Source: Pararhizobium qamdonense
GTDB taxonomy: Bacteria > Pseudomonadota > Alphaproteobacteria > Rhizobiales > Rhizobiaceae
NCBI RefSeq assembly: GCF_029277445.1
Contig: NZ_CP119566.1
Span: 62,001 to 126,000 of the forward strand
Length of the DNA stretch: 64,000 nucleotides
Reading direction: 5' to 3'
A program made the translations under genes and the position numbers. The notes under the pieces were generated by a model. It searched no databases. It was not told where the DNA came from and was given only the letters and a program-made list of their open reading frames with translations. Positions 30,115 to 38,713 of the stretch are shown one piece after another (position 1 is the stretch's first letter; each line of letters opens with the position of its first letter).

Positions 30115-30504
30115 GTGGCAAAAGCGGAACTTGGAACCAAACGCGTCGATCCGGAAACGGGCCGTAAATTCTACGACCTGAACAAGGATCCGATCGTTTC
30201 TCCCTATACCGGAAAATCCTATCCGCTCTCCTTCTTCGAGGAAACATCCGTTGCCAAGGTAATGGAAAAGGCCGCTGAAGAGGACGAGGTTCAGGAAGTC
30301 GATACCGAGAACCCCGAAGTTGAACTGGTCTCGCTGGAGGATGCCGACAGCGAAGCAGCCGGCGGCGACGACATTCCGGATCTCGGCGATGACGACGTCG
30401 AAATCGAAGGCGATGACGACGACACATTCCTCGAAGCCGACGAAGACGACGAGGACGGCCTGTCCGACCTGATCGGCGTCTCGGACGACGACGACGAGGT
30501 CTAA
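30115..30504 (+). CDS. TIGR02300-family acidic protein
   Basis: A 129-residue protein. The conserved N-terminus (AELGTKRVDPETGRKFYDLN, then DPIVSPYTGKSYP) is the TIGR02300 signature. The second half is a long Asp/Glu tail, beginning around residue 55 and almost purely acidic after 85. The GTG at 30115 is preferred: the conserved block starts right after it and AAGAGG precedes it. An in-frame ATG at 30079 would add an unrelated extension. Function is unknown; it is restricted to alphaproteobacteria and often next to tRNA-Ala, as here. Confidence 0.88.
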   Translation: MAKAELGTKRVDPETGRKFYDLNKDPIVSPYTGKSYPLSFFEETSVAKVMEKAAEEDEVQEVDTENPEVELVSLEDADSEAAGGDDIPDLGDDDVEIEGDDDDTFLEADEDDEDGLSDLIGVSDDDDEV

Positions 30505-30527
30505 ACCTCTCAAAATTCAAAGAATTG

Positions 30528-30563
30528 GCGTCCGCGCGGGGTTTTCATTCCTCCTGCGGACGC
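30528..30563 (+). terminator. Hairpin after the TIGR02300 gene
   Basis: GCGTCCGC and GCGGACGC form an 8-bp GC-rich stem with a 20-base loop, 24 bases past the stop. There is no U-tract, so termination is probable rather than certain. Confidence 0.4.
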
Positions 30564-30707
30564 AAGGCTCCGGGCTCACACAATAAAAACTTGGCCCTTT
30601 GTCTTTTTCGGCTTGCCATCTTCAAAAAGCAGAAGTATGAAGCCGCCAACCGACCGGACAAACAGTTCGGACGGCCTTCCCGGAACCGGCCTAGCCGGAC
30701 CCAAAAT

Positions 30708-30783
<76 letters not shown>

Positions 30784-30870
30784 AATTTTTACACCTATGT
30801 TCGATGGCTTTTGTTCACGCGAAGTGTGGAAGATGCGTAAGTTTGCGGGTAGATGCGTCTGCTTACCCGA

Positions 30871-31296
30871 TCAACGTTTCGTCTGGGTTACCCGGCTCTC
30901 TTTGATCAGCGCCACAATACGATCCCGAATTGTTTCGAAGAATTCCTTTGGGATCATCCCGTAATCGAACCGCAGGGGATTGTTGGGAAGAGTGCGGAGG
31001 TGATCGCCAGGCCAATCAAAGACGTTGAGTTCGCTCACCCGTACCCAATTATCGTCCTGATCAAGCCCAATCTCAGCACAGATTTGCGGGGGAATTTTAA
31101 TGGAGAGGTCGTCTTCACCCAACTCCGGAGGAGTGTGGGTTATGGGGACAACGGCAGCTTGGCCTTTCTTTGACGCGTACATCACAATCGCGCAGGGTCT
31201 GTCTTTTCCACTATCAGACAGTCCGTTGGCATAATCCTTGCGCCAGAGATAATTGTACCGGATCACCAGACCCTGCGACGGGACAGGATAATTCAC
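30871..31296 (-). CDS. PemK/MazF-like toxin of a type II toxin-antitoxin pair
   Basis: A 141-residue small basic-to-neutral protein with PemK-like features: GLVIRYNYLWRKDYANGL (strand 1), DRPCAIVMYA (the RP-C strand typical of the family), VVPITHTPP and IGLDQDDNWVRVSELNVFDWP. MazF/PemK toxins cleave mRNA. It starts at GTG 31296 in a GTGA overlap with the antitoxin stop, so the two are translated together. The gene ends 87 bp from tRNA-Ala. Confidence 0.82.
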   Translation of the reverse strand: MNYPVPSQGLVIRYNYLWRKDYANGLSDSGKDRPCAIVMYASKKGQAAVVPITHTPPELGEDDLSIKIPPQICAEIGLDQDDNWVRVSELNVFDWPGDHLRTLPNNPLRFDYGMIPKEFFETIRDRIVALIKESRVTQTKR

Positions 31297-31547
31297 TCAG
31301 ACACTTCACCGTACTCAGCATTCTCGATCGCGGACAGAAGATCGTCATCGACTTCACTCACGTGGAACGCCTGCCGTTCGCGCTGCTTGAGGCGTCGGAA
31401 ATGCTCAAGTTCTTTCGGACTGATATAGGCCCCGACAACGCGATCGTGCGAAGTAATCTCGATGACACCAGCGCTATGAACCTCGTCGCGATATTTCCCG
31501 AAGCCACGTGAGAAATCGGTGGCCGAAACTTTTAAAATATGCGCCAT
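31293..31547 (-). CDS. Phd/YefM-like antitoxin
   Basis: An 84-residue protein of the prevent-host-death type: SATDFSRGFGKYRDEVHSAGV (shown in part: ATDFSRGFGKY), ITSHDRVVGAYISPKELEHF, then an acidic C-terminal toxin-binding tail (VSEVDDDLLSAIENAEYGE). It is first in the operon, which fits autoregulation by the antitoxin. GGAAG precedes the ATG. An inverted repeat overlapping the probable promoter lies about 30 bp upstream. Confidence 0.85.
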   Translation of the reverse strand: MAHILKVSATDFSRGFGKYRDEVHSAGVIEITSHDRVVGAYISPKELEHFRRLKQRERQAFHVSEVDDDLLSAIENAEYGEVSE

Positions 31548-31574
31548 GCTTCACTTCCTACTCATACTTTTCTT

Positions 31575-31602
31575 AAAATACGTAATTTGCGTATTTTGTC
31601 TA
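31575..31602 (-). promoter_or_regulatory. Promoter and operator of the Phd/PemK operon
   Basis: On the minus strand, TAGACA (31602-31597), 16 bases and TATTTT (31580-31575) form a good promoter. The same DNA contains the inverted repeat AAAATACG-N7-CGTATTTT (31575-31597), placed to let the antitoxin block RNA polymerase. Confidence 0.65.
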
Positions 31603-31785
31603 GCGCTTTAAAGCCTTGTGGCGACGCACTTAACAGAGGACAATTAGTTAGCTTCTCATAAGAAGCAGCCACAGCTTTTTAAGACCAAAAAAACGCCATT
31701 CTAGCCCGCTTCTCCTTAGCACCGATCCCTCTTGACTATGAACCGTGCGCGGGGTCCAACGGGCTCTTGAGCAAAGGAGCACATC

Positions 31786-32565
31786 ATGGATCTCGGCATC
31801 AACGGCAAGCGGGCACTCGTTCTTGGTGGCAGCAAGGGACTGGGGCGCGGGATTGCTGAGGCGTTGGCGGCGGAGGGGGTTGTTGTTGCCTTGACGGGGC
31901 GGGATCAGGAGAGGACAGCGGCGAGTGCGAGAGAGATTGGGCACTCGGCTTGCGGGCTGGCGCTTGATCTGAGCAATCCTGATTCTATCGATCCGTTTCT
32001 GGACCGGCTCCGCGCCGATTTCGGAGATATCGATATTCTCGTTTTGAACGGTGGCGGGCCGCCGCCGAGCCTGGCGGCGCAGATCGATCCGGCGTTTTGG
32101 CGTGCGCAATTCGATACGATGGTGCTGGCCGGCATGCGCATCACCGACCGTTTGCTGCCCGCGATGCGGCAAAACGGCTTTGGGCGCATCTTGGCCGTGG
32201 CCTCCACCAGCATCCGCGAGCCTATTGCAGGCCTGACCGCCTCCAACGCGCTGCGCAGCGCCGTTGCCGGCTGGCTGAAGACGCTGGCGGGCGAAGTGGC
32301 AGCCGAAGGCGTGACCGTCAACATGCTTCTGCCGGGGCGGCTGGCGACGGACAGGACGCTGAGCTTTGACCGGATGGATGCGGCGAGCGAGGGATTGAGC
32401 ATCGAGACGGTTGCAGCGCGCAGCCAGTCGGATATTCCGGTTGGACGCTATGGCACTCCGGCCGAGTTCGGGGCGGCGGCAGCTTTTCTCGCCAGCCGGC
32501 AGGCCGGTTACATCACCGGCGTAGCGCTTCCGATCGACGGCGGTCTCAGCCGGGCGATGTTATAG
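31786..32565 (+). CDS. Atypical SDR-family protein (FabG-like, catalytic residues changed)
   Basis: A 259-residue Rossmann protein. The cofactor motif is GGSKGLGRG (residues 14-22), NGGG stands for NNAG, and the C-terminal ITGVALPIDGGLSRAM is typical of FabG relatives. However, the YxxxK active site is replaced by LTASN, so the catalytic Tyr and Lys are missing while a Ser (VASTS) remains. This matches the described BKR-like SDR subgroup with imperfect motifs. It may bind a dinucleotide without ordinary reductase chemistry. ATG at 31786 follows AAAGGAG. It is monocistronic. Confidence 0.85.
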   Translation: MDLGINGKRALVLGGSKGLGRGIAEALAAEGVVVALTGRDQERTAASAREIGHSACGLALDLSNPDSIDPFLDRLRADFGDIDILVLNGGGPPPSLAAQIDPAFWRAQFDTMVLAGMRITDRLLPAMRQNGFGRILAVASTSIREPIAGLTASNALRSAVAGWLKTLAGEVAAEGVTVNMLLPGRLATDRTLSFDRMDAASEGLSIETVAARSQSDIPVGRYGTPAEFGAAAAFLASRQAGYITGVALPIDGGLSRAML

Positions 32566-32628
32566 CGGCCTGTTTTGCTCAGACGCTGCATCGCCGCGCG
32601 GCAGATGCATGGCAAGCGGGAAGATGCC

Positions 32629-32883
32629 CTATTCGGCCGTCTCAGCCTCAAACCACGAATTGCTGAAGGTCAGATTGGCCATAGAAACAGCCCTGCCCTT
32701 GTCATCGCGAACCACGACGGAGACCGCACCGTTTGGCTGATCGCCGATCTCGTCCTGGACGACATCCAGCAGAATTCGGGTGACCTCCCTTGTGACGCTA
32801 GCGCGTGTTGACAATTCCAACCCCTGTTCGTCGCGGGTTGCGCCGTCACCATTGTGCAGATCGAAAAAGTATCGGCTCATCAT
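32629..32883 (-). CDS. DUF6894-type small protein
   Basis: An 84-residue protein starting MMSRYFFDLHNGDGATRDEQ, the beginning typical of DUF6894 proteins common in rhizobia. Later parts include VQDEIGDQPNGAVSVVVRDD and AVSMANLTFSNSW. Tandem ATG codons lie at 32883 and 32880 with GGGG upstream; a longer frame from 32955 is less likely. Function is unknown. It is divergent from the Crp-type regulator gene. Confidence 0.75.
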   Translation of the reverse strand: MMSRYFFDLHNGDGATRDEQGLELSTRASVTREVTRILLDVVQDEIGDQPNGAVSVVVRDDKGRAVSMANLTFSNSWFEAETAE

Positions 32884-33018
32884 ATTTGCATCCCCATGAA
32901 CGGTCAGGAATTCACCGGGACGAAAATAGTTCCTGAAATCAACAGGATTCGTCATTCATGTGTCAATGTTAAATGAGCCCCGGCTGTTTGTGGGATAGGT
33001 GGAGAGCCCATCCCTCAC

Positions 33019-33753
33019 ATGGCATGCCGCAAATTGATCGATTCGCTTCTTCTCAACCTTCAAAGCCATGACGTGGTGTCACCGCACGAGGTGTCGCTGC
33101 TCAGAGAGCTGATTTGGCGCGACCGGCGCTTCAAGGTCGATGAGGAGATCGTGGTCGAGGGATCGCGGCCGGGCTACAGCACGCTGCTGATCGACGGCTT
33201 TGCGGCGCGTTACAAATTCCTGGCGGATGGCACGCGCCAGATCACCGCCCTGCACATTGCCGGCGATTTCGTCGATCTGCATGCGTTCCTGCTCAAGACC
33301 ATGGATCATGGCATCGTTGCGATGTCGCAATGCCATGTGGCCTTTGTCGAGCATGGCGACCTCAAGGCCATCACCGAAACGCAGCCGCATCTCAGCCGCC
33401 TGCTTTGGCTGGATACGCTGGTGGACGGCGCTATTCATCGCGAGTGGATCGTGGCCATGGGGCGGCGCTCGAAAAAATCGCATCTTGCGCATCTGGTCTG
33501 CGAATTGTTCATGCGGCTGCAGGTCGTCGGGCGCACCAGCGGCTATAATTTTCATTTTCCGCTGACGCAGGTGGAACTGGCCGATGTGCTCGGCATATCG
33601 CTGGTGCATCTCAACAAGACGCTGCAGATCCTGCGCAAGGCCGAGCTTCTGACCTGGATCGGCCAGATGATCACCATCCTTGACTGGCCGCGCCTGCAGG
33701 AGCTGGCGCAGTTCGACCCGACCTATCTCAGCCAGACGGTCGAGCCGCGATAG
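33019..33753 (+). CDS. Crp/Fnr-family transcriptional regulator
   Basis: A 244-residue protein with an N-terminal cyclic-nucleotide-binding-like barrel (about 20-140; GSRPGYSTLLIDGFAARYK, DFVDLHAFLL) and a C-terminal winged helix (about 150-230) with recognition helix around LTQVELADVLGISLVHLNKTL (shown in part: LADVLGISLVHLNKTLQ). It lacks the Cys cluster of Fnr and the exact cAMP-contact residues are not clear, so the effector is unknown. It belongs to the Crp-like subgroup frequent in rhizobia. It converges on tauC with only 8 bp between stops. Confidence 0.88.
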   Translation: MACRKLIDSLLLNLQSHDVVSPHEVSLLRELIWRDRRFKVDEEIVVEGSRPGYSTLLIDGFAARYKFLADGTRQITALHIAGDFVDLHAFLLKTMDHGIVAMSQCHVAFVEHGDLKAITETQPHLSRLLWLDTLVDGAIHREWIVAMGRRSKKSHLAHLVCELFMRLQVVGRTSGYNFHFPLTQVELADVLGISLVHLNKTLQILRKAELLTWIGQMITILDWPRLQELAQFDPTYLSQTVEPR

Positions 33754-33761
33754 GGCCGCTC

Positions 33762-34610
33762 CTACCGGTGTGCCGCCCAAGGCACGAACCAGTGTTCCAG
33801 AAGACGCGCCAGGATTTCGAACAGAAACGCGATCGCGGCAATCACGATAATACCGGCAATGACGATGTCGGTGACGAGGAATTGTGCTGCCGACTGAATC
33901 ATGAAGCCGAGCCCCTGGCTAGCTGCCACCAGTTCGGCTGCCACCAGTGTGGACCAGCCTGCACCGAGCGCGATGCGGGTTCCGGTCAGGATCGACGGAA
34001 TGGCGCTGGGCAGGATCACTTGCAGGAGAATTTGCAGGCGCGATGCACCGAACGACCGGGCGGCATTGATGAAATCGGACGGTGCGGATTTGACACCGGC
34101 GGCGGTGGACAGGATAACCGGCGGCAGCATGGCGAGCGAGATGACGGTGATCTTCGACGTCTCGCCGATGCCGATCCAGATGATGATCAGCGGCAGATAG
34201 GCCAGCGGCGGCAGCGGCCGCAGGAATTCAACGATCGGATCGAGAATGCCCTTGCCGATGCGGCTGGTGCCGATGGCAAGACCGGCGGGAATGCCGATGA
34301 CGAGGGCGGCGGCCAGGGCTGCGAAAATCCGCAGCAGGCTGGCGAATGTATGCTCGGCAAGCGTCGAATCAACGAATCCATTGACTGCGACGGAATAGAT
34401 CGCCTTCACGACGATCAGAGGCGACGGCAGGAAGAGCGGCGAGACGAGGCCGTAGGCGGAAGCAAGGCTCCAGGCCGCGATGATGGCGGCGATGGTTGCC
34501 AAAGAGACCGGCAGGGTTCCCAGGCTGCGCCTTGGCTTTGGCGCCCCGGTGGTCACATCGGCAGGGGCTGTTGGGCTGACGGGGGCAATGGCGCCGATAT
34601 CGATGCTCAT
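33762..34610 (-). CDS. tauC: Taurine/sulfonate ABC transporter permease
   Basis: A 282-residue inner-membrane permease of the TauC/SsuC family with about six hydrophobic segments. The EAA loop lies within AARSFGASRLQILLQVILPSA (INAARSFGASRLQILLQVI). The start overlaps the ATPase stop by 4 bp. The N-terminal 35 residues are a Pro/Ala-rich cytoplasmic leader. It is the last gene of tauABC; no tauD follows. Confidence 0.88.
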   Translation of the reverse strand: MSIDIGAIAPVSPTAPADVTTGAPKPRRSLGTLPVSLATIAAIIAAWSLASAYGLVSPLFLPSPLIVVKAIYSVAVNGFVDSTLAEHTFASLLRIFAALAAALVIGIPAGLAIGTSRIGKGILDPIVEFLRPLPPLAYLPLIIIWIGIGETSKITVISLAMLPPVILSTAAGVKSAPSDFINAARSFGASRLQILLQVILPSAIPSILTGTRIALGAGWSTLVAAELVAASQGLGFMIQSAAQFLVTDIVIAGIIVIAAIAFLFEILARLLEHWFVPWAAHR

Positions 34611-35404
34611 GCCGCTTCTTCCTCGCTATCTGCATGAATGAGGCCGTTCAGGCCATCGTGAAGGCGCCGATATTCCGGCGAGTCCTTGATATCCTGCAGG
34701 GACTGTCCACCGAGCAGCTGCCTGCCGAAGCTTGCCGGTATATCGGCGATGATACGGCCGGGATTGGGCGCCAGCACAATGACGCGGGTGGCGAGCAACA
34801 TCGCCTCCTCGATACTGTGGGTGATCAAAAGCGCGCCGGTCTTGCTGTCCGACCAGACCTTGAGCAGGAACTGCTGCAGGCGGGTGCGGGTCAGCGCATC
34901 GAGCGCGCCGAGCGGCTCATCAAGCAGCAGAAAGCGCGGCTCGGAGGCCAGCGCCCGGGCGATGCCGACGCGCTGGCGCATGCCGCCGGACAATTCCCAG
35001 ATGTTCTTAGCCCCGGCATTGTCGAGGCCGACCTTGGCGAGCAGGTCATCAGCCCGCAGGCGGCGCTCGCCCTTGGCAATGCCCTTGAGCTTCAGCGGAA
35101 AGGCGACATTGTCGCGGGCGTTCAGCCAGGGGTAAAGCGCATCGTCCTGAAAGACGACGGCACGATCGGCGGCAGGCCCGGTAATATCGGCACCATCCAC
35201 CGATACGCGGCCGGATGTGGGCTTGAGAAATCCGGCCGCAAGATTGAGTAGGCTGGTCTTGCCGGAGCCGGAGCGGCCGATGACGACGATGAATTCATCG
35301 GATGCCAAATGCAGCGTGACGCTATCCAGCACCAGCCGTGTCCGGCTGATATCGCGATCGGCCGGAAATGCCAGGGATACGGATTGCAGCGACAGCACGC
35401 TCAT
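34607..35404 (-). CDS. tauB: Taurine/sulfonate ABC transporter ATP-binding protein
   Basis: A 265-residue single ABC ATPase: Walker A GRSGSGKTS near residue 43, Q-loop VVFQDDALYPWL, signature LSGGMRQRVG, Walker B FLLLDEPLGALD and switch His in LLITHSIEEA. These match TauB/SsuB. ATG at 35404; the open frame up to 35611 is not conserved and lies over the spacer and the end of tauA. It couples to TauC through the overlapping gene. Confidence 0.92.
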   Translation of the reverse strand: MSVLSLQSVSLAFPADRDISRTRLVLDSVTLHLASDEFIVVIGRSGSGKTSLLNLAAGFLKPTSGRVSVDGADITGPAADRAVVFQDDALYPWLNARDNVAFPLKLKGIAKGERRLRADDLLAKVGLDNAGAKNIWELSGGMRQRVGIARALASEPRFLLLDEPLGALDALTRTRLQQFLLKVWSDSKTGALLITHSIEEAMLLATRVIVLAPNPGRIIADIPASFGRQLLGGQSLQDIKDSPEYRRLHDGLNGLIHADSEEEAA

Positions 35405-35459
35405 GATCACACCGATGATTTGCGGCGCTGGAATCGCGTTCGATTCCAGCGCCTGTTTG

Positions 35460-36470
35460 TTAAAGGCCGGCCTTGGCGGCTTCGACGACCCAGCGAGACG
35501 AAGCGTAAGGCGCGTAGTCTGGAAGAACCGCCGGGATCTTGCCCTGCTCCAAAAGGAAGGCGGATGTTTCCGCAACCGCCTTTGCCGTGCCGCCACCGAG
35601 CAGATCGGCACCGGCCTGCTCTTCCAGCGTCGGGAAGTGATAGCCCTTCAGCAGAGCCGGCACTTCCTCAACCTTCGCGCCGGTGAGCTTGGCGATTTTT
35701 TCCGCTTCCGGCGATGCTGCGTTCCAACTGTCCGGATTGGCGCGGTAGTCGGCATAGGCCTTGCCGGTCACCTGAACGAAGCCGGTAACGACGTCGGGAT
35801 GTTCTTCGGCAAATTTCTTGCTGACGATCCATGCATCGAAAGTCGGGCCGCCCCATTTGGCGACATCTGCCGACGTTGCCAGCACGCTGCCGGTTTTCTT
35901 CAGCTCCGACAGGACCGGATCCCAGACGTAAGCGCCATCGATATCGCCGCGTTCCCAGGCGGCTGCGATTTCCGGCGGCCGCAGGTTGAGGATTTCGACC
36001 GATTTCGGATCGACCTTCCAGTGCTTCAGCGCCGTCAGCAGGCTGTAATGGGCGGTGGAGACGAAGGGCGTGGCGATCTTCTTGCCGGCGAGATCCTCAG
36101 GCTTCTCGATGCCCTTGACGGCCAGCGCCTCGGCTTCCGAGATCAGGCCGACGACGAAGATTGTCTCGATCGGGATTTCGCGGCTGGCGGCGGCAGCGAG
36201 CGGCGAGGAGCCGACATAGCCGATATCGAGCGAGCCGGAGGCGACGGCGGTGATCACATCGGCACCGCTGTCGAATTTCTGCCAGTTGATCTTCGCGCCG
36301 GTGACCTTTTCATAGGTGCCGTCGGCCTGCGGCACGCGCGACGGCTCGACAATCGGCTGGTAACCGATATTGACGTCGACATCGGCGGCGTGGGAAAAAT
36401 TGCTGTGTGTCGTGAAAGCGAGAACGGCCAGGGTGGCGGTTCCCAGAAGGCGGCGTCGGTTGATTGTCAT
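35460..36470 (-). CDS. tauA: Taurine-type periplasmic binding protein
   Basis: A 336-residue binding protein that follows the TauA family closely: a signal peptide (about residues 1-29, twin Arg in NRRRLLG and ending HAA), then VNIGYQPIVEPSRVPQADG, INWQKFDSGADVI, IGYVGSSPLAAAASR, PFVSTAHYSLLTALKHW, LRPPEIAAAWERGDIDGAYVWDP (shown in part). ATG at 36470 follows GGGAGAGG. It delivers taurine or a related sulfonate to TauBC. It is the first gene of the operon. Confidence 0.92.
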   Translation of the reverse strand: MTINRRRLLGTATLAVLAFTTHSNFSHAADVDVNIGYQPIVEPSRVPQADGTYEKVTGAKINWQKFDSGADVITAVASGSLDIGYVGSSPLAAAASREIPIETIFVVGLISEAEALAVKGIEKPEDLAGKKIATPFVSTAHYSLLTALKHWKVDPKSVEILNLRPPEIAAAWERGDIDGAYVWDPVLSELKKTGSVLATSADVAKWGGPTFDAWIVSKKFAEEHPDVVTGFVQVTGKAYADYRANPDSWNAASPEAEKIAKLTGAKVEEVPALLKGYHFPTLEEQAGADLLGGGTAKAVAETSAFLLEQGKIPAVLPDYAPYASSRWVVEAAKAGL

Positions 36471-36577
36471 GTCCCTCTCCCGGCAATGGTTCAATGGCAT
36501 TCCGCACCGGAGGCTCCGGTGGAATGGTCACTGATCATTGTAAAATTCATAGAATTTATAGAGATAAAAAATTCCCG

Positions 36578-36605
36578 GATTCGCTATGCTTTCGTAATGC
36601 GAATC
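36578..36605. promoter_or_regulatory. Inverted repeat in the tauA-LLM divergent region
   Basis: GATTCGC (36578-36584) and GCGAATC (36599-36605), 14 bases apart, lie in the AT-rich part of the 217-bp region between tauA and the flavin monooxygenase gene. The spacing suits a dimeric regulator controlling both directions. The regulator is not identified. Confidence 0.4.
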
Positions 36606-36687
36606 TAAATTCACGAAAGACTTGGGTGTTTTCGCCGGGATGGTATGAAACATGTCAAAACACCACTGAAAGACAGGGAATGGCCGG

Positions 36688-38055
36688 ATGAAGACAATGC
36701 AGATTTACGCGTTCGACATGAACTGTGTCGGGCACATCAATCATGGCCTTTGGACACATCCGCGCGACCAATCGGTGCGCTATACCGATCTCGACTATTG
36801 GACGGATCTGGCCATAACGGCCGAACGCGGCAAGCTGGACGGGCTGTTCCTGGCCGATATTGTCGGGGTCTACGATGTTTACAAGGCAAGCCCTGCCCCG
36901 ACGATCGAGGCCGCAGCGCAAATTCCGGTCAACGATCCGCTGATCCCGATTTCGGCCATGGCGCATGTCACAAAGCATCTTGGCTTCGGCGTCACCGTCA
37001 ACACGACCTATGAGCCGCCCTTTCTCTTGGCGCGGCGCATGTCGACGCTGGACCACCTGACCAAGGGGCGGATCGGCTGGAATATCGTTACCGGCTATCT
37101 CGACAGCGCCGCGCGCAGCATGGGATTGGAACGGCAGCCAGACCATGACGCCCGCTACGATGCGGCGGAAGAGTATCTTGAGGTGCTCTACAAGCTCTGG
37201 GAAGGCAGCTGGGACGACGACGCGGTGCTGCGCGACAAGACGGGCCGGATATTTGCCGATCCCTCCAAAGTGCGCACCGTCAGCCATGACGGGCGGTACC
37301 ACAAGATGGAGGGCATTCATCTGAGCGAGCCTTCGCCGCAGCGGACGCCGCTTCTGTTTCAGGCCGGTGCTTCGGCAAGAGGCCAGGATTTTGCCGGAAA
37401 ACATGCCGAATGCGTGTTCATAGCCAGTGCCACGCCGCAAGCCGCAAGGCCGATTGTCGATGGCCTGCGCCGCAAGGCGGCCGAATTCGGGCGCGGCAGC
37501 GATGCCTTGCGCATCCTCAATCTGTTGACCGTCGTCGTCGGTCGGACGGAGAAGGAAGCGCGCGACAAGCTGGAGGATTATCGCCAGTATTCCAGCGTCG
37601 AGGCCTCGCTTGCCCATTATTCCAGCTCCATCGGCATCGATCTTTCCGAGTACGGACTGGACGAGCCGATCGAACAGCTGACCACCAATGCCAATCAATC
37701 GGCACTGGCGGCGATCACCAAACAGGCGGCAAAGCCGGTAACCGTGCGGCAGATCACCGAGCAGATGGTGCTGGGCAGCCGGATGAAGCCGGTTGTCGGC
37801 TCACCGGAGCAGATTGCCGATCATCTGCAGATGTGGATCGAGGAGGGTGGTATCGACGGCTTCAACCTTGCGCGCACCGTGGCGCCGGAGAGCCTTGCGG
37901 ATTTTGTTGACCTGGTCGTGCCGGTGCTGCAGGAGCGCGGGCTGTTCAAGGCTGACTATGCCACGGGGCCGCTGCGGCAGAAACTGTTCGGCGGCGAGAA
38001 TGGAAGGCTGACCGCCTCCCATCCCGCCGCCGCGTTCAGGCACATAAGAACGTAG
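36688..38055 (+). CDS. LLM-class flavin-dependent monooxygenase (NtaA/SnaA/DszA type)
   Basis: A 455-residue bacterial luciferase-like TIM-barrel enzyme of the NtaA/SnaA/DszA group: ERGKLDGLFLADIVGVYD, ISAMAHVTKHLGFGVTVNTTYEPPF (shown in part), RMSTLDHLTKGRIGWNIVT, YHKMEGIHLSEPSPQRTPLLFQAG and the C-terminal LVVPVLQERGLFK. Such enzymes use FMNH2 and oxygen to break C-S or C-N bonds. Its divergence from tauABC points to organosulfur use. No flavin reductase gene lies beside it. ATG at 36688, with 36697 as alternative. It converges on metI. Confidence 0.9.
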   Translation: MKTMQIYAFDMNCVGHINHGLWTHPRDQSVRYTDLDYWTDLAITAERGKLDGLFLADIVGVYDVYKASPAPTIEAAAQIPVNDPLIPISAMAHVTKHLGFGVTVNTTYEPPFLLARRMSTLDHLTKGRIGWNIVTGYLDSAARSMGLERQPDHDARYDAAEEYLEVLYKLWEGSWDDDAVLRDKTGRIFADPSKVRTVSHDGRYHKMEGIHLSEPSPQRTPLLFQAGASARGQDFAGKHAECVFIASATPQAARPIVDGLRRKAAEFGRGSDALRILNLLTVVVGRTEKEARDKLEDYRQYSSVEASLAHYSSSIGIDLSEYGLDEPIEQLTTNANQSALAAITKQAAKPVTVRQITEQMVLGSRMKPVVGSPEQIADHLQMWIEEGGIDGFNLARTVAPESLADFVDLVVPVLQERGLFKADYATGPLRQKLFGGENGRLTASHPAAAFRHIRT

Positions 38056-38059
38056 CCGG

Positions 38060-38713
38060 CTATTTATGATCCAGCCTGGCGACGAGGCGATCGCCCAGCC
38101 ACTGGATGCCGCAGACCAGAATGATCAGCACGATGACGACGGCGATCATCACTGTCGTTTCGAAACGCTGGTAGCCATAGCGGATCGCAAGATCGCCGAG
38201 ACCACCGGCACCGATGGCGCCGGCCATGGCGGAAGCGCCGACCAGGGTCACCAGGGTGACGGTGAAACCGGCAACAATGCCCGGCAGTGCTTCCGGCACC
38301 AGGACTTCGCGGATGATCGTCCAGCGATTGCCGCCCATGGCGCGCACCGCGTCGATCAGGCCGCGATCGACCTCACGCAACGATACTTCGGCGATGCGGG
38401 CATAATAGGGCGTGGCGGCAATGGCCAGCGGCACGATGGCGGCCCAGGTGCCAAGCGCCGTGCCGACGATCAGCCGCGTCAGCGGGATCAGCGCGACGAG
38501 CAGAATGATGAACGGCACCGAGCGGAAACCGTTGACGATGGCACCCAGCACGCTGTTGAGCCACGGTTTTTCGGCAATGCCGCCTCGGGCGGTGGCGACG
38601 AGCGCCAGACCGAGCGGCAGGCCGGCGACCAGCGAAATGATGCCGGAGGCGCCTGTCATCAGGATGGTTTCCCAGAGAGAGCGGAAAAGCAGTTCAAGCA
38701 TGATTGGCGTCAT
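38060..38713 (-). CDS. metI: Methionine ABC transporter permease
   Basis: A 217-residue permease, exactly the length of E. coli MetI, starting with a RSLWETILMTGASGI segment like MetI. It has five hydrophobic segments and an EAA loop (GLIDAVRAMGGNRWTIIREV). ATG at 38713 lies 9 bases after GGAGG and overlaps metN by 20 bp. It forms the membrane channel for methionine or related sulfur compounds. Confidence 0.92.
   Translation of the reverse strand: MTPIMLELLFRSLWETILMTGASGIISLVAGLPLGLALVATARGGIAEKPWLNSVLGAIVNGFRSVPFIILLVALIPLTRLIVGTALGTWAAIVPLAIAATPYYARIAEVSLREVDRGLIDAVRAMGGNRWTIIREVLVPEALPGIVAGFTVTLVTLVGASAMAGAIGAGGLGDLAIRYGYQRFETTVMIAVVIVLIILVCGIQWLGDRLVARLDHK

Noticed and set aside
30784..31785. 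Integrated island with direct repeats of the tRNA-Ala 3' end
   Set aside because: No second copy of the T-arm/acceptor sequence and no integrase gene were found; only the toxin-antitoxin pair is present.
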